NCBI RefSeq assembly: GCF_020882245.1
Contig: NC_083599.1
Coordinates: 73,391,745 to 73,455,744, forward strand
DNA length: 64,000 nucleotides
Reading direction: 5' to 3'
Source of the DNA: Rhopalosiphum padi
Taxonomy: Eukaryota > Arthropoda > Insecta > Hemiptera > Aphididae
The notes under the pieces were generated by a model. It had not been told where the DNA came from. It saw only the letters and a list, made by a program, of their open reading frames with translations, and searched no databases. Shown here piece after piece: positions 37,401 through 52,300 of this stretch. Position 1 is the stretch's first letter. Each line of letters opens with the position of its first letter. The position numbers and the translations under genes were made by a program.

Positions 37401-40400
37401 TCGGGATGTATTGCTCTTTATAATAAAATTCTATATAGTCCAAGTTTATCTTTTAAGATTTGGATAGCATTTTGTCTTTTGCAAATGAGTTGGTCGTCTT
37501 GGAGTTATCTTAAATAATATTTTATTAAAATTTTAAACTCATCGTATTCATATATATTTCATTTTCTGCTTTTCTACTATATGTTGGAACTGATCGTTTA
37601 CTACAAAATGTATTTATTACGATAAAATTGCATAAAAATATAATACTGACAATAACGTTTAATACTTCGAATAGAACCAATTGATTAAATGAGATTAAAT
37701 AATTAATTTGGACTAATCAATATTGGTTGTATATTTTGCTTTTATTATAAGCTACTGTGATCAATAGAATTGTTTCAACTAGATACAATTATTTAATGCT
37801 TATTACAAATTTTAAACACAATAATTATTGTTATAATATTACAATGGTTATATAGATTTTTTAGGTAACTGGTAGATGATTTTTTAATTACTACAATTCT
37901 CTGAACTGCATTTACAATAGATAAACATGACTATGAGTATAATATTTGAGTTATATCAAACTAGTTATGTCCAAAAATCAGCGTTTTTCCTTAATTATAT
38001 TCGCCATAACGCGTTTGATTATTGCTTTGAATTTTTTACTTTTGGTCCCTCAAAGTACCAACTATTATATCTACTTTACTACCAAAAAAGATATTTAAGT
38101 TATCATTTTAACTGTTTAAAAGTTGATGATAGACACATAAAACAAATAATAATATGTATTTTGTAATATCAATATATTTATCGTTCTGTTCAAAATCCAA
38201 AAAAAAAATCTAAGTCAATATATGATGTATGTAAATATTTAATATCATATGTATCTAGTTAAATATAATATTTAACATGATAAAACATGCCCATGTGTGG
38301 TAGATAATATTTATAATCTTATTTATTTAGGTAAGCTGTTACAAGAATAAATTGAATTATGTTTATAACTTTATATTATTATAACTAGGGTTAGGATGTT
38401 TATACACTAAAAAAATGTATAAATAATACATATGTATGCACTTATGCACTAAGAAACAGCTAAATATGCATGAACAATTTGAAAAATATGTATTAAAAAA
38501 TAAAGAAATGCGGACAAAAAAAAATGCAATAAATACATAGAGTTATAATTTATTACATATTAAATACATCATATACATTACTTGCGTATTTGTTTTTGTA
38601 ACTTATTTTTATGCAATATGTTTAAGTTAGTATTTATTGTATTCCCTTTGTTTGATTTGTTTACTATGTATAACTATAAAATTATAATTTTATTTAGAAC
38701 TAAATACAACTACGAACTTAAAATATTGTCCCTTTCTTATATTAAATGTATATCATACCTACTCACTACACAGTATGTAAAAGTATAAAGAGTATAATGA
38801 GTATAATATATACGAGATCAAGATGATTATATATATATTTATAACAATTTTTAATTTTTTTTTTAAGTATTGATTCAACTATATAATTAATTTTACTATA
38901 AATCAGACAAAAATGTATTATTATTATTAAAAAAAAAAAAAAATTAATAATATTTTTAATTGAATAACTATTCAAAGTTCTAATTGGTAGTAGACCAACA
39001 TTTTGCAGGGTACCCCTATTTCACCCCGCTTATCCTACTTTAAGTACTTATAAGTATATTTAATTTTTTATTGGTTCAAAATTTGATTTTTTTTTTATAA
39101 ACCTATAGTAAAAAAAACTTGAAAATAATTCTTATATTAAATATGATATAATGCATGTATGCAAATGTCATGTAAAAACTAATAATTTAGAAAGTGAAAA
39201 AAATTCAGGAACGCATACATTTTTAAGAAACTTTATGTTTATTTAAAAAAAAATCCTTTTGTATTAAAATAAGAATATTTTAATATACTATATTTTATTT
39301 TTAATTATTTACATCTTACAATAGAGCTATGGTCCTATGATGTTAGCTTGTATGATATAGAATATTAATTTATTATATTTCATATGATTAATTCCAATCT
39401 TGGATATTAAAAAAGTTTTCCAAGGTTTATATTATGTAATTTAAATGTAATATAATATATTACAAATTTCAAAACTTTTAAGAGAGTCATTATATCTCAA
39501 ATTGAAGAAATGAACTTTTTGATTTATTAATATCGATTCTACTTAATATGTTGATTCAATATCAAATAATTAAAATTACTGTAATTATTTTTAAATCCCG
39601 TAAAAACTGAGTTTTTAACTTTTATAATAAATTAAAAAAAAACTCATTATAGTGATTGGATGTACGTTCAGGTTTGGGTAGAATAGTTTTAAATTGATGT
39701 ATTAAAGTTAAACGATCAGTTTCATTGGCACAATGTTTATCATTGCAGGTATTTATATTTTTATAGTTGTGTAACAACATGTTATTTTTATTAATGATTA
39801 TACGTATTAATTTTTATAATTTTACGTTTTTTTTCTCATACTTTGAAACTATATATAATATCTTCAATAGGTACATTATAAATCTTTAAAGAACTTATCG
39901 AGAAATGTGCATTATGTATAAAAATTATTTTTTTTTAATTAATTTAATTCAAACCTTTGTAAATTGAACCTCAAATACCACGATTTCTAGAAAAAATCAT
40001 TCAAATTATATTACTATCATACATACACTAGAGTGACTAGACTACTATGAGAATGTTTATCGTCAAGTTGTAATTCTCGTTAATTATAATTTGTTTCATT
40101 TCTACTTTCGAACTTTGAATTACTGAGAAGTGAATGAAAAGGGTGATTCTGTGTGATTATTTTAACAGTAAACTCTAATTTGTTTAACAAATATTAATTT
40201 CTTTAGGAATTTTCTTTTGGAAAATTTAAGTAAATATTCTTAGAACTTAAGAACTTATAAAGTTGCTTTTAATTTTTTTCATATTACATTATGTTTCTTT
40301 TTAAATTCACTATTTACTTTCAATTGTCTAATGACCACTTATATTTTAAATTTTAATAATTTAAAAATGTATTTTATAAATGTTGAAGTATAAATGCCGG

Positions 40401-41819
40401 TGTATTTATTATTTTTTTTTTTTTGTATTTATAATTATTATTTATATAATCACGTTTCAATAAGCAGACTATCTAGAGGTCAAATATTATGAGGTACCAA
40501 TGCCACTTCACTCTTCTTATATGGTTGATAAATAATGCTAATAAATTTAAAATTTAAAGTTAAATATTTAATATTTTTACTTAAAATTGTTTAGAAAAGA
40601 ATGCTGATAAAGATAATAAGATTAAAAATGTAGGTTTCTATTTTAAAATACGAAATTCTAATGGGTTCACCGACAATCATTAGGTAGTGAGATTAAAATA
40701 ATTGTATTTTTTCACTAAAAAATTATTTTTAATACATTTATAGGAAATCAAAATAATAGATGATTTATATTAAAAGAATTATCTTGTGTATATAAAAACA
40801 TATCATAATACAATAAAAATGTAATTTTTTTAATTTTTTTTTTTTTTATATGAATTTGCCAATAGCGTAATAATATTTTTAGAGCAAATTCTGATATACA
40901 ATCAATTTGAGTAAGCAATAACTATACCAGTAAAAAAACTTCTTGGATTACAATACGCGAATAATTAATACAAAGTGCAAAGATTGCATGCTAGATTAAA
41001 TTAATAAAAAGGTTTTATTAATTAATCATACGGTAAAGACTTCGACGAGAACAAAGTTGTCTTTTAGACGGAGATAAGTGAGTTCTGGGTAATCCGATTT
41101 TAATTACGAAGATTTGGATCGCCACGTTACTTCAGAGATACTATTAAACCTACAAGATGTATAGTTTACCGAACCGTGTTTTTATATTATATTCTAAGAC
41201 ATGACTAAAAAATCCTATTCCTTTTTATAACTAGTATACAATTAGGTTAAATAGTTGTATGCACGGTGGAAATATTTTAATAACAATTTTGTTTTTGTTC
41301 TATTTTCTACAACATTTTTTGCCACTATCAAAAGCATACGTTTTCAATAATGTTTAATTTATTTTTGTAGTATTTAAAGTAATAGAGTAGGGTTTTTAAT
41401 TAATTACTATATTATATTATTTAAACGAATTTAAAATATCTTATAGACTATAGTGTCTATTAATTTCTACGTATATGATCTAATCTTGATTTATTTCCAT
41501 TTTTAATTTGAATTGATTGTACCTAATATACTAGATTAAACTAATAAATTGTATATTATAATAATTGAAATTAATAATTAGAGGAATTATTTCACTATTA
41601 ATTTTCCCAACAGCTAAATAATGTTACTTTAAAAGTGAAGTTTGGTGTATTATTAAGATATATGTAGATCATATATTTATTTATTTTGTTGAATGTCGTA
41701 AAATTTTATGTGATCTGTATTTTCGTTGATACGAATTGTAATTCAGTTCGTTGCCAGAATCATTAAAAGTATTATCAATTATCATCATTGTTTTTTGGTG
41801 CCTCTAAAATATAATAGGT

Positions 41820-42120
41820 ATTAATACCATAACTGTGCGGTTTGCAACAGTTAATGGGTCAGATTTCAGGTCAAAATAGTTAAACTTGTTTGCCACTAAT
41901 CGTAGAGAAATCGGTCAGCTTGATCGATGCTCTACGATCTTTATTTTCTTACTTAGCTTTCGGCCCACTTTAAACGATCCGCCCCGAATGGAGTTTTTTT
42001 TTTTTTTACTGATTTTTCAGCTAAGACGACTAAAATGGTAATATTATCCATGACGGTGTCATGTGTCGTATATACCCTACGCAAACCATATCACGCGTCT
42101 TGATATTCCAATTATATCAA
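41820..42120. other. GC-richer intronic block, possible regulatory sequence
   Basis: It contains an inverted pair: AATCGTAGAGAAATCGGTC and its near partner GATCGATGCTCTACGATC (CGTAGAG/CTCTACG), then a CG-containing segment at about 41960-41990. No coding potential seen. Confidence 0.2.
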
Positions 42121-43079
42121 TAATAATAATAATAATACGTACTGTTATTGAATATCCCGATCCTGAATAACTGTGCAACAGTAAAACTATGAATCGTCCT
42201 ATTGGTTAGCTTGGTTAGGTAATAGTTACAATTATTTTTCTTCTCTATTATGAGTTAATTTCAATAATTCTGGGCACCTATTCATGTTTACCCATAGGTA
42301 ACTACGAGTATGTATTCCGTTCTTGATTCACCTCTTCCGTCTACGTCAAATTTTTAACAATCTATATTTTCAAGTAATGAATGCGCTATAATGTATTACA
42401 CCTTCTAAACTTATACATTATTGATCGTTTAAAATATATTATGTATGACAGTATGACAATAATGTATACATTATTCGGTTCACACACAGATTCACATTTT
42501 TTTCATATGATAATTTTCTATTATAGCTTTCCTTTTTATCGTTTAATACCAATTGTCCGCGGTGGGCAAACGGTTTAACTAAGAAAATCGTCTTAGTCGA
42601 CGGAAATCGGGAGAATTATATTAAATCACGATTCTGCAAGTTCTGCACCTTTATCACTAGCAAATGTTCAAGTCATTACTTTAATAGTTGTGACAGTGGT
42701 CATGTGTATTTAATAATCTATTGATGGCAGTTATAAAAATAATACAAATGTTTGAAGTCAAAAATGTATCATAAGCATAATATTGTATAACAATTAAATA
42801 AATATCTTGGCTTAGGATCGAGTATTTGAGTATTTTTTAGAATATTGATTAAAATATAACTATTTTCATTTTATTACTTACTTAAGTTTTTATCTATTAT
42901 GAAAATTATTCCTAATAATTATCATATTATTATTATTATTATTCCATTAAAAATACTTCGTAAATTCATTTTTTTTTCTTAAACCATATCGTAATCATTA
43001 AATTATTGTTTATCTCTTTGTGTTTATTATTATTATTTTTTTTTTTTTTGTAAACTATATTTATTTTACCTATTTCTAT

Positions 43080-44035
43080 TTTGGACTCTGAATGGAAGCA
43101 AGTATTCATTTTACAATGATGTGTGTTTTATTTTTTTTTGTGTCTGTCATCACAATTTTAAGTAGTAATAGTGCTTTGATTTTTTACTTCAGCCCATTTA
43201 TGATAAGGAAAATGAATCAAGTTGGTTCATTGGGAGGTCAAAAGTAAAAAATTGTCAGTAGTTTTCAAAATCGTTAGGAAAAACCCTAAAAAAGTAATGG
43301 AAAAACGGAAAAACGGAAATTTTTACGCAAACCAGTTTTCGACAAATCGATTTTTTTATTTTGCTGTAACTAAAAAAAAAAAATCATTGTAAATACTTTA
43401 AATTTTCACCAAACGTTTATATTAGCGTTATTTATTTACGATTAAATTTTCAAAATATTTGGAATTTTTTTTAAACTATTTATAGACCATTGAAATTTTT
43501 GATTTTTCTAAGTTTTTTTTTTGAAATGCCTATAACAAAAATTGACCTTCCAAAAAATCTTTAAAATTTAATACAAGGTTTATTATAAGTTTACTTATTG
43601 TTACTAAAAAAAATTAAAAATAGTTGGTCAAAATTTTTTTTTGTAAGCATTTAAAGTTAAAATGTTTACAAAATATTTTAAAATCGCGAAAATTTAAAAG
43701 AAATTTTGGAGTTGAAAATTCATAACGTTTTTGCGATTTATACTTAAAGTTAAAAACCCAATACAAGGTTCTCCATAACTTTTTTTTCAAATAACTGTAA
43801 AAAAAAATTCTTGCGTCAATATAGAAAAGATTTTATGAACGTATGAAATAAATTTTTTTACGAAATCGCGTAAAATAACGATATTTTAATACAGGTACCT
43901 AATAATATAATATATTCTACTAATTATCCTAGACTGACAAATCATCTCCGTTCAGAATCGTTTTTCGTATACAATGATACTTGTCATTGCATTCAAATTT
44001 AACACATCTATTATAGTGACCTACTCACCATCTCT
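43080..44035 (+). repeat. Dispersed repeat family, fullest copy (inside the intron)
   Basis: The left end GGACTCTGAATGGAAGC and the right end CTCCGTTCAGAATCG are imperfect inverses (consensus near GATTCTGAACGGAG). The interior is AT-rich with the recurrent phrase AATACAAGGT at about 43570 and 43756, suggesting internal subrepeats. The 3' part (CAGAATCGTTTTTCGTAT, then ACACATCTATTATAGTGACC) recurs at 31.97-32.06 kb. No coding sequence. The family looks like a non-autonomous DNA element, but I could not find a clear target-site duplication. Confidence 0.6.
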
Positions 44036-46079
44036 ACTTTACAGCAGAGCGATGCCCACTCGCACATCTTATTTCCCTTTAATTATAAAAAAGTGATATT
44101 TAGGATCTAATTTATATATTATAATATTTGGGGCTTTGTGTTTAGTTAAGCACAGTACCTAGTGTAAAAAAATAGTGATAATATTATGTACCTATAACAT
44201 TTTCCCCAAAGGCCGTTTAAAACACAACACAGTCTAGTATACTATGAAATACCTAAGTGTTATTGTCAGTTTAATTTTTTATTTTGTCTACATGCAAATT
44301 TGTTTTAAATTTAATTTTCAAAATTATTTTCGAAACGCATAAGTCTTATGAAGTTGAAATACTTATCTAATAAACTCTATAAGTCTAAAATAATTAAAAT
44401 CAAACCCTTGTTTTCTTTTCTTGTAATGTCAAAACAGTATATATAGTTACTTTTAGAGTATTACTAGAGTTATTGTAATCTTTATAAATATTTTTACTAG
44501 GTATAAATATGTAAAATAAATATAACTTAAGAAATAACAATACGTCTATAATACTATAATATTCGTAGGTAAAATTTTTTCCAATACAATTTTATATTAA
44601 ATTTAATACAATGTATATTTTATTCATTTTATAAGATTACCAATAACAGGTTTACATGAAATAAAAATTTATAAAAAGAATGAAAATCATTTTTTTTTTT
44701 CAAGTAACTATCAATAATATAAATATATTTGACTTTTTTGCAGTTTAACAAACGTCACTAGATATTTAACTCTTAGATACATCTGAAAGTTAAAAATAAC
44801 TATTGAAAATTTTACGTTAACCTGAAATGCTAAGTAATTTTATGGTTTTCAGTATATTATTATACCTATAAAAAAAATATTAAATTTTATTGATTTCAAA
44901 ATATAAAGGAAATTTGTAAATGTTTTAAAATATGTATACTTTAATAATATTATTACAAAAGTATTCTAAATACTTTAAATGTAATTAGGTAAAATAAATT
45001 AAAATACAAGTTTAAAATTAATATTTTAGTACCAGCTTAAAATGTTAAATGTTTCAATTTTTAAAATAATATTGGGTTTTATACTAATCATTGATTAGTA
45101 CAATTTAAATTTATATTGTTTACTTTTTAAATTGCTGTTTTTTGAAAAATTAGTTAAATTTCATTTATATAAGTCCCATACCATTTTTCAAAGTTCATAT
45201 TAATGACAAATTTAAATTTTTAAATTCAAATATTTCAAATTTATAATATTTATATAATTAAAATTATGCAATAATAAAAAAAAAGATTTAAAAGGAAAAT
45301 ATACATTTTTAAACTATCTTGTAAGGCATTTACTATATAATAAAATAATTTATATTATGTTTTTTTTTTTAAAACTGTGCGTATATTTGTGTATAATAAT
45401 TTGTTTATTTATACGTTAAGAAAGCTCAATAAAACATGGGAGTAATACAATTGAATTAATATATGCATCGATGTGTGATTTAAAATGTCTTGAATAATGT
45501 TTGTTAGTTTCGATCTAAGTTTGTACAATATAAACTTACATTTGACTGCCATTAATATATTACCGAAATTAATAGTGCTGCGACTGCTGCGAGTAAAATC
45601 GAAGACAAGTATTAATGGTGCTAAATACTTGTTTAAATGTATTGAAAGTAATTTTTCTTTAATTATATTCAACCAAGGTAATCTTAACTGAGAATATTAA
45701 AATAACGAGAAAAGTATAATAAAGCATTATAAATATTCGTAAATATATACAAATTTTAACTTTTTTTTTCTATAAATGTTGATTAAAGATTTTCTTATTG
45801 CTAAAATGTTTAAAAGTATATATCACAAAAAGTTCTAAGCCAATAGGTAATTTTTAGTTATAATTTCAAACTATGTACACCACGAACATATTTAAAATTA
45901 TGTGTTAGTATTGTCGGATTGGGTTTTAACAATAATATATTATGTTATGATATCATATAAATAGTTATAACATTTAATAAGCGGTAATTTAGACAAAAAT
46001 AATTTTAATATATCTATGGTATTAATATTAATAAAAAATAAAAAATTACTTATACCTATCTATACAAACACCTTAAGAA

Positions 46080-46165
46080 ATATTGGTTGATCTCTTCGCT
46101 AAGAATCGTTTTTCGTATCATTAAATACAATTAATTTAAAAAATGACCTCATAAAGTATGATATA
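46080..46165 (+). repeat. Dispersed repeat family, 3'-end fragment
   Basis: CTTCGCTAAGAATCGTTTTTCGTAT, given here as its two parts CTTCGCTAAGAATCG and TTTTTCGTAT, matches the right end of the family; the adjacent sequence diverges quickly. A solo end. Confidence 0.4.
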
Positions 46166-47031
46166 CTTTCGAAAAATTCTTATAGCTTAAAAATCATTTC
46201 AGGTTTTAATTTCTAACCTAATTTTTATTTCCACTTGTCATTTGCTGTCTTTTAGCTATTTGCGTTTATTTTCCTACGAATAATAACAATATTTTCAAAT
46301 GCAGAAAGTTAGAAGCTTAATTTCTATGAAATTTCAAAATGATTTATATGAATTCAAATAAGTTTATATTTTCTATCTTACATGCGTTTTATGTTAGGTG
46401 TAAAGATATATACAAGCTATTAACTTAATGAGATGTGGTATGATTTAAAAATTTTTTTTTGAATCTTGGTAGATATTTATAATAAAATGTTATACTATTT
46501 CTATCGTTTATCATTTGTTTATATATTTTTTTTAATATGAATTTCGTTAAGACAAAACTTGGTTTTATATATAATTACAATTAACTAATATTGGTATATG
46601 TAAATGATAATAAGATATTTATATACAATTGAAACCGAGTGAATTGAAAATATTACAAACTATTATAAAATTAATAATTTTTAAATATTTGTATTGACTC
46701 AAAATTAGCTTTTTAAATCTTTTTATCAATACAAATTCCTGTAATTTTGGTTAATATTACAATTTAATTTGTAACTATTTACAATATATATACTAGTTAT
46801 AAATTAAGTCAAATATTAATATAAAAAAAAAAAAAACAATAATAATAATAGTATACTAATCGTGAGTATATAAATATATAAAAATAGTTTATTAAAATGT
46901 ATTTACTATTTATAAAGTTCCTAATATGCCCAACGATTTTTCAAAATTAGTTCAAAGACACAGAATGCACTCTGGCTTTGAATTACTTCATATTATATGC
47001 AAAATTTAAAACGAAATGTATTCTGATTTAA

Positions 47032-47202
47032 TATCTGCAAATAAAAAATATCACTTATAGAAGGTACCTACCTAAAGACCATGGACGAGGAGCTTATAAT
47101 TTATTTGTTGATTTCATACCACGTGTGCGTAGAGTAAGATATAATTCAGCAATGACTAATGATAAGGCTACTGAAAGTTTGTACCGTTCGAGAATACATT
47201 AA
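47032..47202 (+). pseudogene. Unidentified coding-like fragment
   Basis: A 56-codon open stretch without a suitable start reads KNITYRRYLPKDHGRGAYNL then FVDFIPRVRRVRYNSAMT and NDKATESLYRSRIH before TAA. The composition (Arg, Gly, Asp, charged residues) is unlike the Ile/Tyr/Phe-rich chance ORFs around it, and more amino-acid-like sequence (LNEELNREYDSV) follows the stop. Probably a transposon remnant; family not recognised. Confidence 0.25.
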
Positions 47203-49139
47203 ACTACATGATTAAATGAGGAGCTGAATAGGGAATACGATAGTGTATACATTATATATGCAGGATATTATGCCATAATATGGTAAATGTTCAGTGCAAA
47301 CACAAACATATAGAAACTATAGCGGGACCTAAGTTTCAGTCAGCGTCCAATTACGTTGGACAAATAAAAACGTCTGACTTTGAATTATAGAGAAATAGAG
47401 AACTTTGCTGTAAATACTATAGTATAATAGCAATAATGATTTGATATTTTCACGATTTCTTTGTATATTCATTTTTCTTTACATATTATAAAGCACAGTA
47501 TACTGAAAACAAAAATAAATGTACGATAAAAATCGTAAACAGGATTTTACACTATTGTTGATACACGTACTTGAACGGTATCTCAACCCATGAATGTACT
47601 GCATTTTATAATTCGAGTTTACATTTGTGTATTTTGTATAGAACATTTTCTTGTATAAATATGAGTAGTTCCGGTGTTTTGGTTAAGATAATTTACATTA
47701 TTATACTATAAGTTCAATAACATCCTAAATAGTATGTATATATCACTATTACACCAAGTGACTTGGATACTCTTAAAATTAACTTAAAATAAGGATGAAT
47801 AGTGGGTCGGACAGAGACAGGAATTAAGGGGCAATCGTCAATATTATATTTTTATCTTGATCATCTTTAGGAAAAAGCACGATTTTGTGGACAGTTGTTG
47901 AACGTAGTAAAAAGTAAATTGATTACAATAACGTGGACATTTTAAATGTATTTTATACTAGATATTTTAACACACGATATTGATTTTATAAAAAATATTT
48001 GTTTTAAGAGTTTTAGTTAAGTCCAAACCAATAATATACTACTTACTAATAATATTACACGGCCTGTTCTTTGTAAAATTCAAAAACTATTTAAAATAAT
48101 ATGGTGATATAAACAGAAAATCAGGAATTAAAAAAGGAAAATTCATTAAAAATTTAATAAAAAAAAAATTAAAATTTATTACGCTAAATTAATAAAAATA
48201 TCTATCACCTAAATAGTGATTGAATTTAATATAATAATATAATAATTATAATATATTAGTTTTTTTAGTACTTTTCATAAAGAATGTAGACCAATAAGTG
48301 AAAGGTTAATTTATGTACTTTTTGATACCCAAATTATTGTTTTGAATCTACCTATGTATGGATTTATTAAATAATTTTCAAAGATATTTAGGAAAAATAT
48401 ATTCTATTTTTTATTCATCGACCCTTAACATTTATATATTTTTTTAATTATTTAAAAATAAGAAACAAAAATATTTATTTCAACTGTATACCTATATATT
48501 ATATATTGAGTTTTAAATATTTGTCCTATATAAAATACTAAAACAGTTAATAAAAACAAACATTTTGGTAAAATTTAAATTCGACACTGATAATACTTAA
48601 AAATAATAACGAGCATTTGAAATATTTTAGGATTTAAGTGGTTTTAACTCTATAACACTAAAATTAAATTATTTATGCATATTAAAATTCCATACATAAT
48701 GAATTGTCAATATTTCAAATTGTTACTTCCAAAAGCTAAAAATACTGTTAAAATAAATAAATGTTTATATTAAATCTATTACATTATAATTTTATATGAT
48801 TTAAAGTGATTAAAGTATCAACTATTACAAAGTATCCATTCATATCTTCCTGCTTCTTTCAAATTTTATAAATATAGTTAAATCATTTATAATTACTAAA
48901 ATATATTATAATAAATACATTCTATAACGTGATAGAAAAAAAACAAAAAACAACAATAATCTCATAACGTTTATCTGAAAAATAAAAATAAATAGATTTT
49001 AGCATAGAAATTAGAATGGGATTTTTTAAATTTAAAAACAAAAACGAAAATTTATAATAAAAGCATTATTAACAAAAACGTATTTATTTTTTGATAATCA
49101 AAATAAAAAACTTAAGACATTTAAAACGATTTTAATCCC

Positions 49140-49345
49140 TGCAGTAAATTACAAGGAGATTTGTTTACCGTGAATTCCAGCAGTGAACGGTTTACGGGAC
49201 ACCCGTTTATCGTACACGGCCAACCAACCTATTATAATATTAAACCTTTGTGAGCGAACCTTTGGTGGGAGTAGTGGTGATACTATTTTCTTTTCAGAGA
49301 AACGTCTCAATCCTCGGAGAGATAATACTCTCACCACACGTGTTC
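49140..49345. other. GC-richer intronic island, origin unknown
   Basis: A GC-richer block with overlapping 60-70-codon ORFs on both strands, none with a recognisable domain. It contains a good acceptor-like sequence (CTATTTTCTTTTCAG at about 49282-49296). It may be a transposon remnant or an unrecognised exon or regulatory element. Confidence 0.2.
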
Positions 49346-52300
49346 TGTTACATATTTTATATTACAACATATAAATCGGATCCCTTTTTACTTCCTAATT
49401 TCTGGCCTACGGTACCTATTCTACAACTGCAATATTTCGTGTTTCATATTTTTTTTCTTTAAATAAAATCACCCCGATGACTCTGCACAGTCTACACAGT
49501 TACCTAGGTCGTTGAAAGCACGCAATAAAACAAATCATTACTAAAACGTCGTTATGACCTATTTAGTGCTTACAATATACCACGCTAATACAAAAATAAT
49601 CGCTACAATCTATTTTTTGAGCATATTGCACTAAATTATTGAATATTATCGTGATTACAGTTGACAAGAGTACATAATAATATAAACAATCAAAAATGTT
49701 AATAAATAATAATATTAATAATATTATAAATTTCAGAAATAATTTTCGAGTAATGATTATATGTCATATACGAATATTACTAGGTCATATAACCATATGA
49801 TTATCGTCACTTTTCAGATGTTATTTACCTATTATACGCTGAGTATAATTATACCACATGATAAATACGCAACATGATTTAAACACCCATAGATATCCCA
49901 GCTGGTCGTTCTCATCCAAATTCAAATATAATATTGTTATGTGCAGTATGCACGTAGTTTCAATTAAACCACAGCACGACACGTATACAACGATCTCTAC
50001 GGTTAGATTACTTTTAATTGAAACTTGATAGGTATACATTTCCAAACGGAATACGTCAGTCTGTCAGTGGTCACTATCCAGCATGTAGTAAGCGTTTAAA
50101 TACGAATGTGCCAAAGATTTTTGAGCCATTTATATACCATAACTCATAGTCGGGATAAAATACTTTTCTACAATTACACACTTGCCTGAGTTTGATTTTT
50201 CAATGATTTCTAACGAGCATAATATACGTATAACAGTCTCGTGAAATCGTATGTTATTATACATTTTTAAATTATCGAATTTGGAAATAAGTGTAAAAAT
50301 TAAAAAGGCTGTTTGATAATAATTATAATTGGTATGAATATTTTAAATTGATAAATATATATATCTTTTATACACTCGTATTTCACGTTTAGTTTATGGC
50401 GATGTTCATATTTTTGTTTATTATATTTCCATGAAATATTTTTCGTTTTCGAGTTGAAAACATTTTTACGTAATATAATACGAGTATAATGTTATTTTCT
50501 CGTACAATACCTTTGTTGAACTATAACAGTCAAACTACTATATTTTACAGTATTGTTATCTTTATGTTATAATAGTTGATAATAGTGTTATAATGACAAT
50601 TTAATTGTTTTGCTCCAATGGTAAGGTTTTCATTATTAGATTAGGGTTAAATTAAACAAATTATGATTTTTATAATAGTTGTACGAATGTTATGATTATA
50701 TTATGCTATAACAGTCTATGAGTTTGCATGTCATACTAAATGATTTGTATTGATCGTTATATTTTAAGTAACAGTTGGAATCAGATCTCATAAAAATATT
50801 AAATAAAACTAGTGGATAGAAGAAAAAAAAATAAAAAAAATATATATATTTTTTAAGGAAAATATTTTTTTGGAAAAGTAATTATTTAATTTAGGTTTTT
50901 TTTTTGTACAATTATTATTTTAATCGATAACAAAATATTTGTAATATTATCCATTATTAAATACTTTACTATTCTTTTGTATCAAGTTATAGTCACAATT
51001 CTTCTGTTTTCAATATTATACTAAATTACAAAGTAATGATAAAAATCGCATAAGTTATTTTTAATTAATGACAAAACATAATTTTAGATCAGATCTATAT
51101 AAATCTATAGTTCCAGCAAATATATTGTAAAAGTTACTATCGTTTTTAGATAGAGCAACTATTTAAATATTTATATTATCTAATACGACTATACGAGTGT
51201 TTTAAAAAAAAATTGCAAAAGCAACAAACCGTTGTTTGAGTTAATCAACTAACATTAATTGAAATTGTACTAAACCAATATAAAAAAATCGCAGAATAGT
51301 GACATCAATAATAACTATATGATTGTCTTGTAAGGTATACTAACTAACATAATAATCAAAATGCTTTCAAAAATGTATTATTTATTCACATATAATTTTA
51401 AACAATTATGTTGTTTGTGAAGGTGACTATGTCTTAAAAATTATTAAGTTAATTATGGTTAGGTTATTTAATTATTCTTTATAACATTTTTATATTATTA
51501 ATGCTATATGTTTATCATTATGTACATAGTATTATTTTTAACTTGAATGATTATTCTTATATTTCAATTATACAACGATATGTATTCATATATATATTAT
51601 TTTATATTTACCCATATTACTTGCGTTTGTTGTAATTAGAAATTTTCTAATTTTTAATAAAAAACAAAATATATACATAAATATGCAAATTTACTAAATT
51701 ATACATTTTAATTATATTTATTATTTATTGTAATATTTATTGGGGATAAAAAAAAATAATTTTTTTTTTTAAACATATAAATCGTATTATTTTAAATAAT
51801 TTATAAATTATATACACATTTCGTAAATCATGGAACATACGTACTTAATTATATTTAAATATATTTTATTGTGTGAAATGTGAATCATTATAATAATACA
51901 CTGTTCAAAACATAAGTATTTCTATAAACCGAAAAAAAATATTATTTATTTGCTTGACATTTATGTTACCATAAAGGTTAGAATATCTTTTGTAAACCAT
52001 AAAAAAATCTGAAATGTGTGAGTAATGAAATTTATTCAGTAACGATTTGTTATGTTTGCCTTTTGGGATTTTGGTTAACGTCGCGTCGGTTTCACTTAAC
52101 CCTTTTATTTTATATACCTGTCAATAAATGATGGAGAAAACTGTTCAATGTTGGCTCTCGAAAATTGTACTTTAAAGTTAATTTTAATACAATTGCTACA
52201 ATGAATTTATAATAATATTAAATAGGTATAATATACATTTTGAAATTTTGAAATTTCCAAAAACGACAATGTAGGTACCTTATTATATTTTAAATATTTA

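Larger units (their letters stand above)
33700..43079. other. 5' third of the intron, no further exon seen
   Basis: The first kilobase keeps some CG-containing segments trailing from the island. Beyond about 34.6 kb it is uniformly AT-rich with chance ORFs (34878-35129, 37927-38166, 38582-38975). Confidence 0.45.
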
